From Ruoffia tabacinasalis (lineage in GTDB: Bacteria; Bacillota; Bacilli; Lactobacillales; Aerococcaceae), in assembly GCF_042652985.1 (NCBI RefSeq), contig NZ_JBHSHQ010000027.1, forward strand, positions 1 through 64,000: a DNA stretch of 64,000 nt, in the 5' to 3' direction. How positions within the stretch are numbered: the stretch's first letter is position 1; each line of letters opens with the position of its first letter. Below are positions 25,019 through 34,587 of the stretch, piece by piece. The translations under genes were made by a program, and so were the position numbers. Below the pieces are notes generated by a model. The model saw nothing but the letters and a program-made list of their open reading frames with translations. It did no database searches and was not told the DNA's origin.

Positions 25019-25825
25019 TTATCCAATAAAGATTCGAATCGCAATTAATGCTGCTGTTACTAATAATAAAATTAAGAGTGCATAAGCATCTATTTTTGAG
25101 TATTTTAATTGTCTATATTTTGTCCGACCTTCTCCACCTCTATAACCTCGAGCCTCCATGGCAATCGCCATCTCATCAGCCCGGTTAAATGCGCTAACGA
25201 ACAGTGGAATTAAGATGGGTACCATCGCCTTAACACGGTCAATGAAACTACCTTCATCGAATTCTACTCCTCGAGCTCTTTGAGCATTCATAATCTTTTG
25301 TGCTTCATCCATCAAAGTAGGAACATAGCGTAAAGCAATTGAAAGCATTAAAGCCACTTCGTGTGAAGGAAAACCTAAACGAGTCAAAGGTCTTAATAAG
25401 TGTTCAATACCATCTGTTAATTCTAATGGCGCTGTTGTAAGAGTTAAGATGGTTGACATCATTATAATTAAGACTAATCGCATAAAGATATAAATCGCAT
25501 TGATGACCCCTAAAGATGTAATCGTTACCGGACCTAATTGGAAATAAACCGTTCCACCCACAGTAAATAACATCTGAAATATAACAGTGAACATAATAAT
25601 CCACAACATTGGTCGAATTCCACGTAAAAAGTAAGATATAGAAATATTACTTAATTTGATGACAAAGAATACAAATGCGGCAAGGAGTAAGTAAGCTAGC
25701 CAATGATTTGCTAAAAAAACAATGACAATGAAAAAGAAACTGCCTAATAATTTAGTGCGGGGATCTAATTCATGAATTATTGAATTACCTTGCAAATAGC
25801 GGCCTAAAAGTAATTTATCAAACAT
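25019..25825 (-). CDS. ecfT: ECF transporter transmembrane component EcfT
   Basis: A 268-residue membrane protein with about five to six spans. It couples the two ATPases to exchangeable vitamin- or metal-binding S components. The coupling helices carry AQRARGVEFDEG and MEARGYRGGEGRT, the two Ala-Arg-Gly motifs of EcfT. The start at ATG 25825 (MFDKLLLGRYLQG) matches the family and has GTGAGGTG upstream; an ATG five codons earlier is less likely. It overlaps ecfA2 by 8 bases. Confidence 0.93.
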   Translation of the reverse strand: MFDKLLLGRYLQGNSIIHELDPRTKLLGSFFFIVIVFLANHWLAYLLLAAFVFFVIKLSNISISYFLRGIRPMLWIIMFTVIFQMLFTVGGTVYFQLGPVTITSLGVINAIYIFMRLVLIIMMSTILTLTTAPLELTDGIEHLLRPLTRLGFPSHEVALMLSIALRYVPTLMDEAQKIMNAQRARGVEFDEGSFIDRVKAMVPILIPLFVSAFNRADEMAIAMEARGYRGGEGRTKYRQLKYSKIDAYALLILLLVTAALIAIRIFIG

Positions 25826-26720
25826 TTTGAGACACCTCACTCTTTAGAGTACGAGATTGCTTAATTTTTACAATCTCATCAGCTAATTGATCTACAGTAA
25901 TCGGTTGGGTTTCTTTAATATAAGTTGTATCTAACTGAGTATCAATGTCTTTAAAGAACTGCAGCGAATGAGGTAGGGAAAGTTGTAAAGTTTCTAGTTT
26001 ATCCTCATCTTTAAATATTTCTAAGGGTTCTCCTGTCTTAACCACTGTTCCATTCTCCATCACAATGACATTATCGGCATATAAGGCCACATCTTCCATT
26101 TGGTGAGTTACTAAAACGAGTGTTAAGTTTTGTTGGCGATGTAAATTAACAAACATCTCAAGCATATACTTCTGACCCGCTGGATCTAAACCAGCTGTCG
26201 GCTCATCAAGGACAAGAACGCTTGGTTCTAAGGCTAGAACACCAGCGATAGCGACACGTCTCATTTGTCCTCCACTCAAGTCAAACGGAGAGCGGTCGTA
26301 AAGATTCTCAGGTAAACCTACTAAAGAAAGTTTCTCACGAGCAATGCGTTCAGCTTCTTCTTCGGAAACACCAAAGTTTAAAGGTCCAAACATCACATCT
26401 TTTAAGACGGTTTCTTCAAACAACTGAGACTCTGGAAATTGAAACACGACACTGACTTGTTTTCTTAGTGCTTTTAAGTTTTTATTTTTAGAATCAGCAG
26501 TAATTTCTACATCATTAATCTTTACAGTACCATGCGTTGGTCGTAACAACACGTTTAGATGTTGAATCAGAGTAGATTTCCCAGACCCAGTATGTCCGAT
26601 AATAGCCGTAATCTTTCCCTTAGGAATACTTAAGTTCACATTTTTTAATGCTGAAACGGCAAATGGACTACCCGCATTATAAATATGATCTACATTGTTA
26701 AATACGATTGGATTATCCAT
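25818..26720 (-). CDS. ecfA2: ECF transporter ATP-binding protein EcfA2
   Basis: A 300-residue ATPase with Walker A GHTGSGKST, signature DLSGGQMRRVAIAG, Walker B VLVLDEPTAGLDP and switch VTHQM. It forms the energising heterodimer with EcfA1. GAGGAGG precedes ATG. It overlaps ecfA1 by 31 bases and ecfT by 8, so all three are translationally coupled. Confidence 0.94.
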   Translation of the reverse strand: MDNPIVFNNVDHIYNAGSPFAVSALKNVNLSIPKGKITAIIGHTGSGKSTLIQHLNVLLRPTHGTVKINDVEITADSKNKNLKALRKQVSVVFQFPESQLFEETVLKDVMFGPLNFGVSEEEAERIAREKLSLVGLPENLYDRSPFDLSGGQMRRVAIAGVLALEPSVLVLDEPTAGLDPAGQKYMLEMFVNLHRQQNLTLVLVTHQMEDVALYADNVIVMENGTVVKTGEPLEIFKDEDKLETLQLSLPHSLQFFKDIDTQLDTTYIKETQPITVDQLADEIVKIKQSRTLKSEVSQNV

Positions 26721-27529
26721 TGTAATAAAGCCTCCTCATCGAAATATTCGTCCGGTATATCTACTCCACGCTCCATTAAAGCATGTTTCAACTTCTGTGT
26801 GAATGGTAAATCAAGTCCCATATCTATCAAGCCCTTACCTAAATTAAAGATATCAGCTGGAACACCTTCATTTTTCTTTTCGCCATCTTTCATTACTATA
26901 ATTCGATCTGCTTTGGAAGCTTCGTCGATATCATGTGTGATAGAAATAACAGTTAAATCATGTTGTTCTTTAACTTTCTCAATCGCTTCAATCACTTCTT
27001 CGCGACCTAATGGATCTAACATCGCCGTTGCTTCATCGAGTAAAATTACATCTGGACGTAAAGCGATTACACTTGCTAGTGCCACTCTTTGCTTTTGACC
27101 ACCAGACAAACGGGCTGGCTCTTTCTTTTTATGCTCAGTCATTCGTACTTGCTGAAGTGCTTCATCAACACGTTGAATCATCTCAAGTCGTTCGACTCCA
27201 TTGTTTTCTAGACCAAAAGCAACATCGTCTTCAACCGTTGCTCCAACAAATTGATTGTCTGGATTTTGAAAAACCATTCCGACAGATCTTCTAGCTTCCC
27301 AAACGGTTTCTTCATCTAATAATTTACCATTGATAAATACTTCTCCACTTGTAGGTACTAAGAGACCATTCATAATTTTTGCTAAGGTTGATTTACCGGA
27401 TCCATTAGGTCCGATTAATGCTACCCATTCTCCTTTATTGATGGTCAGGTTAACATTCGTCAAAGCAAAAGACTCTACGCCTTGATATTGAAATGATATA
27501 TCTTTTAATTCGATGATAGGATTGTTCAT
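26690..27529 (-). CDS. ecfA1: ECF transporter ATP-binding protein EcfA1
   Basis: A 279-residue ATPase with Walker A GPNGSGKST, signature RLSGGQKQRVALASV, Walker B VILLDEATAMLDP and switch ITHDI. ATG 27529 (MNNPIIELKDI) has GAAAGGAAG upstream and matches the family start better than an ATG eight codons further on the 5' side. It is first in the ecf set, about 250 bases behind rplQ. Confidence 0.94.
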   Translation of the reverse strand: MNNPIIELKDISFQYQGVESFALTNVNLTINKGEWVALIGPNGSGKSTLAKIMNGLLVPTSGEVFINGKLLDEETVWEARRSVGMVFQNPDNQFVGATVEDDVAFGLENNGVERLEMIQRVDEALQQVRMTEHKKKEPARLSGGQKQRVALASVIALRPDVILLDEATAMLDPLGREEVIEAIEKVKEQHDLTVISITHDIDEASKADRIIVMKDGEKKNEGVPADIFNLGKGLIDMGLDLPFTQKLKHALMERGVDIPDEYFDEEALLQWIIQSYLTM

Positions 27530-27656
27530 TATTATCTTCCTTTCGCGACACATCTTACTGATTTTTTCATAGGTAAATATACCATTTATTTTGTTTCGTT
27601 TCTCAAAAGAATCATATACTTAACTATAAAAAAAGCACTTACGATAGAAGCACATG

Positions 27657-27702
27657 GATTGGAGGAGAAAATCCCCTCCAATCTAAGCAATGAACATTGC
27701 TT
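27657..27702 (-). promoter_or_regulatory. Two hairpins between rplQ and ecfA1
   Basis: AAGCAATgaacATTGCTT (27685-27702) and GATTGGAGG / CCCTCCAATC (27657-27683) follow rplQ in transcription order. Neither is followed at once by a T tract; the first T run (TTTTTTT, about 27629-27635) is 22 bases later. They may weaken read-through or stabilise the 3' end of the ribosomal mRNA. Confidence 0.5.
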
Positions 27703-27782
27703 GTGCATTAGAGCTAGACCAAATTATTGATCATAACACTCTCCATCATTAAGTGACTAAACTTTTGGTTCTTATTTAATTA

Positions 27783-28163
27783 TTAAACTAACTCTAAGAT
27801 TACCATTGGAGCAGCGTCACCACGTCGTGGTCCTTTTTTAAGGATACGAGTGTAACCTCCATTACGGTTTTCATAACGGTTAGCATAATTATCGAATAAA
27901 CGATCTAATACTGATTCAATAATTACTTCGTCATCTTCAATACGAGCATCAGCTAATTCGCGGCGTAAGAATGAAGCTGCCTTACGACGAGAAGCTAAGT
28001 CACCTTTTTTACCTAATGTAATCATTTTTTCAACAGTTTTACGAACTTCTTTAGCACGAGCTTCAGTCGTTTCGATGCGTTCGTTGATAATTACATCAGT
28101 CGTTAAATCACGTAGTAATGCTTTACGTTGTGTACTTGTACGTCCTAATTTACGGTATGCCAT
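27783..28163 (-). CDS. rplQ: 50S ribosomal protein L17
   Basis: A 126-residue large-subunit protein near the exit tunnel. The start MAYRKLGRTSTQRKALLRDL and end GPRRGDAAPMVILELV are typical. It is the last gene of the alpha segment, 42 bases after rpoA. Confidence 0.98.
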   Translation of the reverse strand: MAYRKLGRTSTQRKALLRDLTTDVIINERIETTEARAKEVRKTVEKMITLGKKGDLASRRKAASFLRRELADARIEDDEVIIESVLDRLFDNYANRYENRNGGYTRILKKGPRRGDAAPMVILELV

Positions 28164-28205
28164 TAAGATTCCTCCATTTCTTGTAAAATAAACCCTACTG
28201 ATCTA

Positions 28206-29150
28206 TTATTCGTCGTCTTTCAGACTTAGGCCTAGATCATCTAATTTGCCTTTAACTTCTGCTAATGATTTACGTCCTAAGTTACGAACTTTCATCATTT
28301 CAGCTTCAGTTTTATTTGTAAGTTCTTGAATTGTATTAATTCCAGCACGTTTCAAGCAGTTGTATGAACGAACAGATAAGTCTAATTCCTCAATTGTCAT
28401 GATAAGAACTTTTTCTTTTTCTGCTTCTTCTTTTTCAACCATAATTTCAGCTTCGCGTGCTTCATCGTTTAAGTTAACAAAGATATTTAAATGTTCAGTC
28501 AATATTTTTGCAGCTAAACTTAAAGATTTTTCTGGACTAATTGATCCGTCTGTCCAAATGTCTAAAGTCAATTTATCAAATATATTCTTTTGACCAATAC
28601 GTGTATTTTCAACTTGATAATTCACTTTTTCAATTGGTGTATATATTGAATCGATTGGTAATACACCAATTGGCATATCATCACTCTTATTGTATTCGCT
28701 ACGTGCATAACCTCGACCGTTGGACACGCTAATACGCATGTTCAATTCTGCATCTTCGGCTAAGGTACAAATATGTAAATCTGGATTTAAAATTTGTACA
28801 TCATTATCATGAATAATGTCAGCAGCTGTTACTGTTTTTGGACCCGCAACATTTAATTCAATTACTTTGCTTTCTTCCGTGTGCAATTTAAGGGCTAACT
28901 TCTTCAAGTTTAAAATGATCGTAGGAACATCTTCCACTACACCATCGACTGTAGCGAACTCATGAAGCACACCATCAATTTGAATATTAGTTACTGCTGC
29001 ACCTGGTAATGAAGATAGCAGAATACGACGTAATGAGTTTCCAAGAGTTGTTCCATATCCACGTTCTAATGGTTCAATCACGATCTTGCCAAATTTTTCA
29101 TCTTCACTGACTTCAACCGTTGTAATCTCTGGTTTTTCAATCTCGATCAT
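28206..29150 (-). CDS. rpoA: RNA polymerase alpha subunit
   Basis: 314 residues. The N-terminal assembly domain includes FGKIVIEPLERGYGTTLGNS and LRRILLSSLPG. A flexible linker at about 230-245 (EKEEAEKEKVL) leads to the C-terminal domain with LDLSVRSYNCLKRAGINT and KVRNLGRKSLAEVKGKL, which contacts UP elements and activators. The 83-base gap to rpsK is the longest inside this cluster. Confidence 0.98.
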   Translation of the reverse strand: MIEIEKPEITTVEVSEDEKFGKIVIEPLERGYGTTLGNSLRRILLSSLPGAAVTNIQIDGVLHEFATVDGVVEDVPTIILNLKKLALKLHTEESKVIELNVAGPKTVTAADIIHDNDVQILNPDLHICTLAEDAELNMRISVSNGRGYARSEYNKSDDMPIGVLPIDSIYTPIEKVNYQVENTRIGQKNIFDKLTLDIWTDGSISPEKSLSLAAKILTEHLNIFVNLNDEAREAEIMVEKEEAEKEKVLIMTIEELDLSVRSYNCLKRAGINTIQELTNKTEAEMMKVRNLGRKSLAEVKGKLDDLGLSLKDDE

Positions 29151-29233
29151 TAGTAATTTTCCCCTTTCAATACGTTATGTCTCAATGATAATTTTGTAGC
29201 AACATTAAAAGTTTTTAAATATAGGAATTATCA

Positions 29234-29626
29234 TTAAACACGACGACGTTTTGGTGGACGAGCACCGTTATGTGGGATTGGGGTTACGTCACGAATTGCT
29301 GAAACCTCTAATCCAGCTGCTTGTAATGAACGGATTGCTGATTCACGACCAGATCCTGGTCCTTTAACTGCAACCTCTACAGATTTCATACCATGTTCCA
29401 TTGCGCCTTTAGCAGCAACTTCTGATGCCATTTGAGCTGCAAATGGAGTAGATTTTTTTGATCCACGGAATCCTAATGATCCTGCTGATGACCAAGAAAG
29501 TGCGTTACCATTCTCGTCTGTAATCATAACGATTGTATTATTGAATGTTGAACGAATATGTGCGATTCCACGTTCAATATTTTTTCTGTCGCGACGACGT
29601 CTACGAGCTTGTTGTCTTTTTGCCAT
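29234..29626 (-). CDS. rpsK: 30S ribosomal protein S11
   Basis: A 130-residue platform protein of the small subunit. It has GIAHIRSTFNNTIVMITD and KGPGSGRESAIRSLQAAGLE, and ends in the basic NGARPPKRRRV. It is 27 bases after rpsM. Confidence 0.98.
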   Translation of the reverse strand: MAKRQQARRRRRDRKNIERGIAHIRSTFNNTIVMITDENGNALSWSSAGSLGFRGSKKSTPFAAQMASEVAAKGAMEHGMKSVEVAVKGPGSGRESAIRSLQAAGLEVSAIRDVTPIPHNGARPPKRRRV

Positions 29627-29653
29627 GAAGTCTTAACCTCCCTTTTAAATTAA

Positions 29654-30016
29654 TTATTTCTTACCTTGAACTGCTTTTTTTGGACCTTTACGAGTACGAG
29701 CGTTGTTTTTAGTGTTTTGTCCGCGAACTGGCAAGTTACGACGGTGACGGTTACCACGGTATGATCCGATTTCTTGTAAACGTTTGATGTCTAAACTTAC
29801 TTCACGACGTAAATCACCTTCAACTTTGATTCCGTCAACAATAGAACGTAAACGGTCTAATTCATCGTTAGATAAATCTTGTACGCGAGTGTTTTCAGAT
29901 ACGTTAGCATCTGCACAGATTTGTTTTGCTGTAGTGTTCCCGATTCCAAAGATATATGTTAATGAAATAACAATACGTTTGTCACGTGGAATATCAACTC
30001 CTGCTATACGAGCCAT
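29654..30016 (-). CDS. rpsM: 30S ribosomal protein S13
   Basis: A 120-residue head protein that contacts tRNA and L5. It starts MARIAGVDIPRDKRIVISLT and has the helix-hairpin-helix TYIFGIGNTTAKQI and the RGNRHRRNLPVRGQ motif. It follows rpmJ by 27 bases. Confidence 0.98.
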   Translation of the reverse strand: MARIAGVDIPRDKRIVISLTYIFGIGNTTAKQICADANVSENTRVQDLSNDELDRLRSIVDGIKVEGDLRREVSLDIKRLQEIGSYRGNRHRRNLPVRGQNTKNNARTRKGPKKAVQGKK

Positions 30017-30043
30017 AGACTAGTTTCCTCCTTTTTCTTAAAA

Positions 30044-30157
30044 TTAACCTTGACGTTGTTTGTGTTTTGGATTTTCGCAAATTACCATTACTTTACCATT
30101 ACGGCGGATAACTTTGCACTTTTCACAAATTGGTTTTACTGATGCTCTAACTTTCAT
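30044..30157 (-). CDS. rpmJ: 50S ribosomal protein L36 (zinc-binding form)
   Basis: A 37-residue protein that begins MKVRASVKPICEKCKVIRRN. Cys11, Cys14, Cys27 and His32 form the zinc site of the C+ form. ATG 30157 is chosen; an ATG one codon earlier is also possible. AGGAGG lies just upstream. It sits between infA and rpsM as in other Firmicutes. Confidence 0.97.
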   Translation of the reverse strand: MKVRASVKPICEKCKVIRRNGKVMVICENPKHKQRQG

Positions 30158-30189
30158 CATTTTCCCTCCTTAAACTTCTTAACCATCGA

Positions 30190-30408
30190 CTATTTAAAGC
30201 GATATGTAATTCGACCTTTTGTCAAATCATAAGGAGACATTTCAACTGTTACTTTATCTCCTGGCAAAATACGGATATAGTTCATACGAATTTTACCTGA
30301 AACATGAGCTAAAATTTCGTGGCCATTTTCTAATTCAACTTTGAACATTGCATTTGGCAAGGTTTCTAAAATAATTCCTTCTACTTCAATAACATCATCT
30401 TTAGCCAT
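30190..30408 (-). CDS. infA: Translation initiation factor IF-1
   Basis: A 72-residue OB-fold protein that occupies the ribosomal A site during initiation. It starts MAKDDVIEVEGIILETLPNA and has HVSGKIRMNYIRILPGDKV, both canonical. It is 45 bases behind adk. Confidence 0.98.
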   Translation of the reverse strand: MAKDDVIEVEGIILETLPNAMFKVELENGHEILAHVSGKIRMNYIRILPGDKVTVEMSPYDLTKGRITYRFK

Positions 30409-30453
30409 TAATACTTCCTCCTTTTTTTACCAGTTAGTGAAATGCTTTGGTAT

Positions 30454-31104
30454 CTATTCTCCAAGAATATTACGTATCTCACGATAAACTACTTCAATCG
30501 GATTTTCACCACTAATGCGGTGTAGTATGTTTTTATCATCGTAGAATTCTAAGATCGGTTTAATTGATTCCATCTGTAAGTTAATACGGTGTCTAACTTT
30601 TTCAGGTTTGTCATCTTCACGTTGATAGAAGTCATGAGAACCACAGTTATCACAAACACCATCAACTGAAGGTGGATTGTATACTTTATGATAAGTAGCT
30701 CCACAATTACGACAAATAATTCTACCGCTTAGACGTTTTTCAAGGACATCTGAATCAACATCGATATAAATAACAGCGTCAATATCAGAATTCATCTCTT
30801 TTAAATTCTCTTCTAGTGCATGTGCTTGTTGAAGCGTTCTTGGGTATCCATCTAGCATAAATCCATTAGATTGGACATCTGATTCTGATAAACGTTCACG
30901 AACTAAATTGTTCGTAACATCGTCAGGCACAAGATTACCAGCATCTGTATATGATTTAGCTTCTAATCCCAACTTCGTTTCATTCTTAATTGCTTCACGG
31001 AAGATATCCCCTGTTGCAATATGTACCATTGAATAATCTTTGGAGATATGTTCACTTTGTGTTCCTTTCCCTGCTCCGGGAAGGCCCATTAATAAAATAT
31101 TCAT
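30454..31104 (-). CDS. adk: Adenylate kinase (housekeeping, zinc LID)
   Basis: A 216-residue long-form Adk with P-loop GLPGAGKGTQ, DGYPRTLQQA and a LID carrying four zinc cysteines (CRNCG and CDNCG). It is placed secY-adk-infA as in most Gram-positives. It differs from the accessory copy at 2137-2757, which has lost the LID cysteines. Confidence 0.97.
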   Translation of the reverse strand: MNILLMGLPGAGKGTQSEHISKDYSMVHIATGDIFREAIKNETKLGLEAKSYTDAGNLVPDDVTNNLVRERLSESDVQSNGFMLDGYPRTLQQAHALEENLKEMNSDIDAVIYIDVDSDVLEKRLSGRIICRNCGATYHKVYNPPSVDGVCDNCGSHDFYQREDDKPEKVRHRINLQMESIKPILEFYDDKNILHRISGENPIEVVYREIRNILGE

Positions 31105-31137
31105 ATAAATCGTCCTTACTTATTTAATATCGATGAA

Positions 31138-32433
31138 CTATTGATAAAGAAATCCTTTATAGCGACGTTTTACCATTCTACCTTCGATTTGTTTAGTTGT
31201 TTCTATTGCAACACCTACAACAATTAAAATACTTGTTCCACTTAATGAAATATTCATTGGTATTTCCCAGATAAATCCAGCAACGATCGGTAATACGGCG
31301 ATTAATGTTAGATATAATGCACCGACACCACTTAAGCGATTAATTAATTGTGTAATAAATGTCTCGGTATCATTACCAGGACGTACACTTGGAATATAAG
31401 CGCCTTGTTTCTGTAAATTTTCTGCTACTTTCTCAGGGTTAACCTGTACTAATGAATAGAAATAAGTAAAGGCAATTAGTAATACAGTATAGAATACTGC
31501 TCCTAATGGATGTTGTAAGTTAAACAAGTTTCCGAAAAATTGCATCACTGGACCTGCGTTGTCAGTACTTAAGAAAGAAAAGATCGTTTGTGGTGTTGTA
31601 ATAAACGACGTTGCGAAAATTACAGGAATAACACCCGCAGAGTTAATCTTTAATGGTAAGTGCGCTGTATGTCGGGCACCAGTTGCTTTCTTAGAGTGAT
31701 GAATTGGAATACGTCTTTGTGCTCTTTCCATTAGAACTACAATAACAATACTTACGATGATTACTAGTACAATGGCTAATAATATTAGTAAGTTTTGTGT
31801 CAGTTCATTACCTGTCACACCTGATATAGATGATTGGAAAAATCCATAAAAATCTTTTGGCACTTCTGCAACAATACCGGCGAAGATCAACATAGATACT
31901 CCGTTTCCGACACCATTACGTGTGATTTGCTCACCTAACCAAACTAAGAACATTGTTCCTGCCGTTAAGATTAAAGCAATTGTTAAATAAGTTGCCATTG
32001 TAGGGTTATTAATTAAACCTAAACCAGATAACTGGTTAAATCCAAATGATAATCCTAAAGATTGGATAAAGCCTAAAACTATTGCAGTGTAAGTAGTAGC
32101 TTGATTAAGCTTACGTCTACCGACTTCACCTTGTTTGGCCCACTCGGTAAACTTAGGAACTAAGTCCATTTGCAATAATTGCATAATGATTGATGCAGTA
32201 ATGTATGGTGATACACCCATCGCAAAGATAGAATATCTTTGAAGTGCACCCCCACCAAAAGTATTCAATAAACCTAATACCCCAGTATTGCTTAATGATT
32301 GTAAAGCACCAGCGTTAACACCTGGTACTGGGATATGAGACCCTAAACGGAATACTGCGAAGATAAACAGAGTGAATAAAATTCTACGTCGGATATCTCT
32401 AACAGCGAATGCATTTTTCAAGAAGGAAAACAT
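31138..32433 (-). CDS. secY: Protein translocase subunit SecY
   Basis: A 431-residue channel protein with ten predicted spans. The plug region and TM2 include FGGGALQRYSIFAMGVSPYI, and the C-terminus has the family end IEGRMVKRRYKGFL. It overlaps rplO by one base. Confidence 0.98.
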   Translation of the reverse strand: MFSFLKNAFAVRDIRRRILFTLFIFAVFRLGSHIPVPGVNAGALQSLSNTGVLGLLNTFGGGALQRYSIFAMGVSPYITASIIMQLLQMDLVPKFTEWAKQGEVGRRKLNQATTYTAIVLGFIQSLGLSFGFNQLSGLGLINNPTMATYLTIALILTAGTMFLVWLGEQITRNGVGNGVSMLIFAGIVAEVPKDFYGFFQSSISGVTGNELTQNLLILLAIVLVIIVSIVIVVLMERAQRRIPIHHSKKATGARHTAHLPLKINSAGVIPVIFATSFITTPQTIFSFLSTDNAGPVMQFFGNLFNLQHPLGAVFYTVLLIAFTYFYSLVQVNPEKVAENLQKQGAYIPSVRPGNDTETFITQLINRLSGVGALYLTLIAVLPIVAGFIWEIPMNISLSGTSILIVVGVAIETTKQIEGRMVKRRYKGFLYQ

Positions 32434-32873
32434 TAAATCACCTCAATCGATCCACCAGCACCAGTGATAGCTTCTTCTGCAGATTTAGAGAATTTAGCAG
32501 CTTGAACTGTTAATTTTTTCTCTAAGTTACCATCACCTAAAATTTTAATTCCTGATAATTCGTTTTTCACAACGCCAGATTCAATTAATAAAGCTGGTGT
32601 AACTGTTGTGCCATCTTCAAAACGGTTTAATGTTTCTAAGTTCACTACAGCATAATCTTTACGATTGATGTTAGTGAAACCACGTTTTGGTAAACGACGG
32701 AATAAAGGTTGTTGTCCACCTTCAAATCCTAAACGTACTCCACCGCCTGAACGTGCTTTTTGACCTTTTTGTCCACGACCAGCTGTTTTTCCGTTCCCTG
32801 AACCTTGTCCACGCCCAACACGGTTACGTAATTTGCGTGATCCTTCAGCAGGTTGTAATGTATGAAGTTTCAT
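32433..32873 (-). CDS. rplO: 50S ribosomal protein L15
   Basis: 146 residues. It has MKLHTLQPAEGSRKLRNRVG and the Gly/Arg-rich GRGQGSGNGKTAGRGQKGQK segment that threads into 23S rRNA. It lies 33 bases after rpmD. Confidence 0.98.
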   Translation of the reverse strand: MKLHTLQPAEGSRKLRNRVGRGQGSGNGKTAGRGQKGQKARSGGGVRLGFEGGQQPLFRRLPKRGFTNINRKDYAVVNLETLNRFEDGTTVTPALLIESGVVKNELSGIKILGDGNLEKKLTVQAAKFSKSAEEAITGAGGSIEVI

Positions 32874-32906
32874 TCCTTCGGCACCTCCTTATATTAGATT
32901 TTATAC

Positions 32907-33086
32907 TTAAGCTTCTTTGACTTCTACTAAATGGCTTATTGTACGAACCATTCCACGAACAGATTCATTGTCAGGTTTCACAACACTCTTGTTAAGTTTT
33001 GTTAAGCCTAACGCTTTAGCTGTTTGAATTTGGTTTTGTTTACGTCCAATAAAGCTACGTTTTAATGTGATTTCTAAGTTGGCCAT
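32907..33086 (-). CDS. rpmD: 50S ribosomal protein L30
   Basis: A 59-residue protein that begins MANLEITLKRSFIGRKQNQI and contains TAKALGLTKLNKSVV, typical of L30. ATG 33086 has AGGAGG upstream. It lies between rpsE (11 bases) and rplO. Confidence 0.97.
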   Translation of the reverse strand: MANLEITLKRSFIGRKQNQIQTAKALGLTKLNKSVVKPDNESVRGMVRTISHLVEVKEA

Positions 33087-33097
33087 TGAATGTCCTC

Positions 33098-33601
33098 CTA
33101 ACCTAAAAGTTCTTCGACTGATTTGCCACGTAATGCAGCAACTTCATCGGCTTCTTTAAGATTTTTTAGACCTTCAACAGTTGCAGAAATCATGTTAATT
33201 GGTGTATTTGATCCAAGTGATTTACTTGTTACGTCAGCAATACCAGCTAACTCAATAACGGCACGGACTGGTCCACCAGCGGCAACCCCAGAACCGGCTG
33301 TTGCAGGTTTAAGTAATACTTGTCCTCCACAGAATTCACCAACGATTTCATGTGGAATAGTTGTTCCTGATGTAGGGACTTTAATCATGTTTTTCTTAGC
33401 ATTTTCGATACCTTTACGGATCGCTTCTGGTACTTCTTGAGCTTTACCTGTAGCAAAACCAACGTGACCATTCTTATCACCAACAACTACTAAAGCAGAG
33501 AAACGTAGACGGCGTCCACCTTTAACAACTTTAGTTACGCGGTTAATCGCAACTACGCGATCTTCAATTTCGCCTAATGTTTCTGGATTAATAAATTCCA
33601 T
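33098..33601 (-). CDS. rpsE: 30S ribosomal protein S5
   Basis: A 167-residue protein involved in decoding fidelity. It has RVVAINRVTKVVKGGRRLRF (the region of spectinomycin-resistance changes) and AGSGVAAGGPVRAVIELAGI. It is 21 bases after rplR. Confidence 0.98.
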   Translation of the reverse strand: MEFINPETLGEIEDRVVAINRVTKVVKGGRRLRFSALVVVGDKNGHVGFATGKAQEVPEAIRKGIENAKKNMIKVPTSGTTIPHEIVGEFCGGQVLLKPATAGSGVAAGGPVRAVIELAGIADVTSKSLGSNTPINMISATVEGLKNLKEADEVAALRGKSVEELLG

Positions 33602-33622
33602 TAAACAATGTTCCCCTTTCTA

Positions 33623-33982
33623 TTAAAATTCTAAGCCGTTTTCACGAGCAGCTTCAGCTAATGCTTGAACACGTCCGTGATATACATATCCACCACGGTC
33701 AAATACTACTGTTTTATGTCCAGCAGCTGTTGCGCGTTCAGCAACTAATTTACCAACTGATGCAGCTTGTTCGACTTTTGTTCCATTTGATTTAACTTCT
33801 TCGTCTTGTGAAGAGGCACTGACTAGCGTCACACCCGCTACGTCATCAATTAATTGAGCGTAGATGTTAGTATTCGAACGGAATACACTTAAGCGTGGGC
33901 ACTCTGCAGTACCAGAGATTCTATTACGGATACGTAAATGTCTTTTTTTACGTAATTTATTTCTTTCTGGTTTTGAAATCAT
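33623..33982 (-). CDS. rplR: 50S ribosomal protein L18
   Basis: A 119-residue 5S rRNA-binding protein. It starts with the basic MISKPERNKLRKKRHLRIRN and ends VQALAEAARENGLEF. It is 27 bases after rplF. Confidence 0.98.
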   Translation of the reverse strand: MISKPERNKLRKKRHLRIRNRISGTAECPRLSVFRSNTNIYAQLIDDVAGVTLVSASSQDEEVKSNGTKVEQAASVGKLVAERATAAGHKTVVFDRGGYVYHGRVQALAEAARENGLEF

Positions 33983-34009
33983 TTTGTCACCTCTTTAATT
34001 TTTTATTTA

Positions 34010-34546
34010 TTATTTACCAGTTTTACCTTCTTTACGGCGTACAAATTCACCAACATAGCGAATTCCTTTACCTTTATACGGCTCTGGTGGACGAACTGCA
34101 CGAATGTTTGCTGCTAATTCTCCAACTTTTTCTTTATTGAATCCTTGAACGATGATTTGTGTGTTTGAAGGAACTTCAAAATCAACACCTTCGCTAGCTT
34201 CGAATTCAACTGGGTGTGATAAACCAACGTTTAATGTAAGTTTGCTACCTTGTTTTTGTGCACGGTAACCAACACCGATTAATTCTAATTCTTTTTTAAA
34301 TCCTGTAGACACACCTTCGATCATGTTAGCAATTAATGAACGAGTTGTACCATGGATTGAGCGGTTAGCTTTATTGTCATTTGGACGAGTGAAAGTGATT
34401 TCGTTATCCGCGATTTCTAATGAAATTGCTGGCGATAGTTCACGAGTTAATTCGCCTTTTGGGCCTTTAACAGTTGCTGTAGTACCATTTAGTTCTACGG
34501 TAACTCCTGATGGAATTACTACAGGTTTTTTACCTATACGACTCAC
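34010..34546 (-). CDS. rplF: 50S ribosomal protein L6
   Basis: 178 residues, with MSRIGKKPVVIPSGVTVELN at the start and the C-terminal RPPEPYKGKGIRYVGE signature. It is 41 bases after rpsH. Confidence 0.98.
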   Translation of the reverse strand: MSRIGKKPVVIPSGVTVELNGTTATVKGPKGELTRELSPAISLEIADNEITFTRPNDNKANRSIHGTTRSLIANMIEGVSTGFKKELELIGVGYRAQKQGSKLTLNVGLSHPVEFEASEGVDFEVPSNTQIIVQGFNKEKVGELAANIRAVRPPEPYKGKGIRYVGEFVRRKEGKTGK

Positions 34547-34587
34547 AGTACCGCACCTCCTTATATTTTATAATATTTATCTACAAA

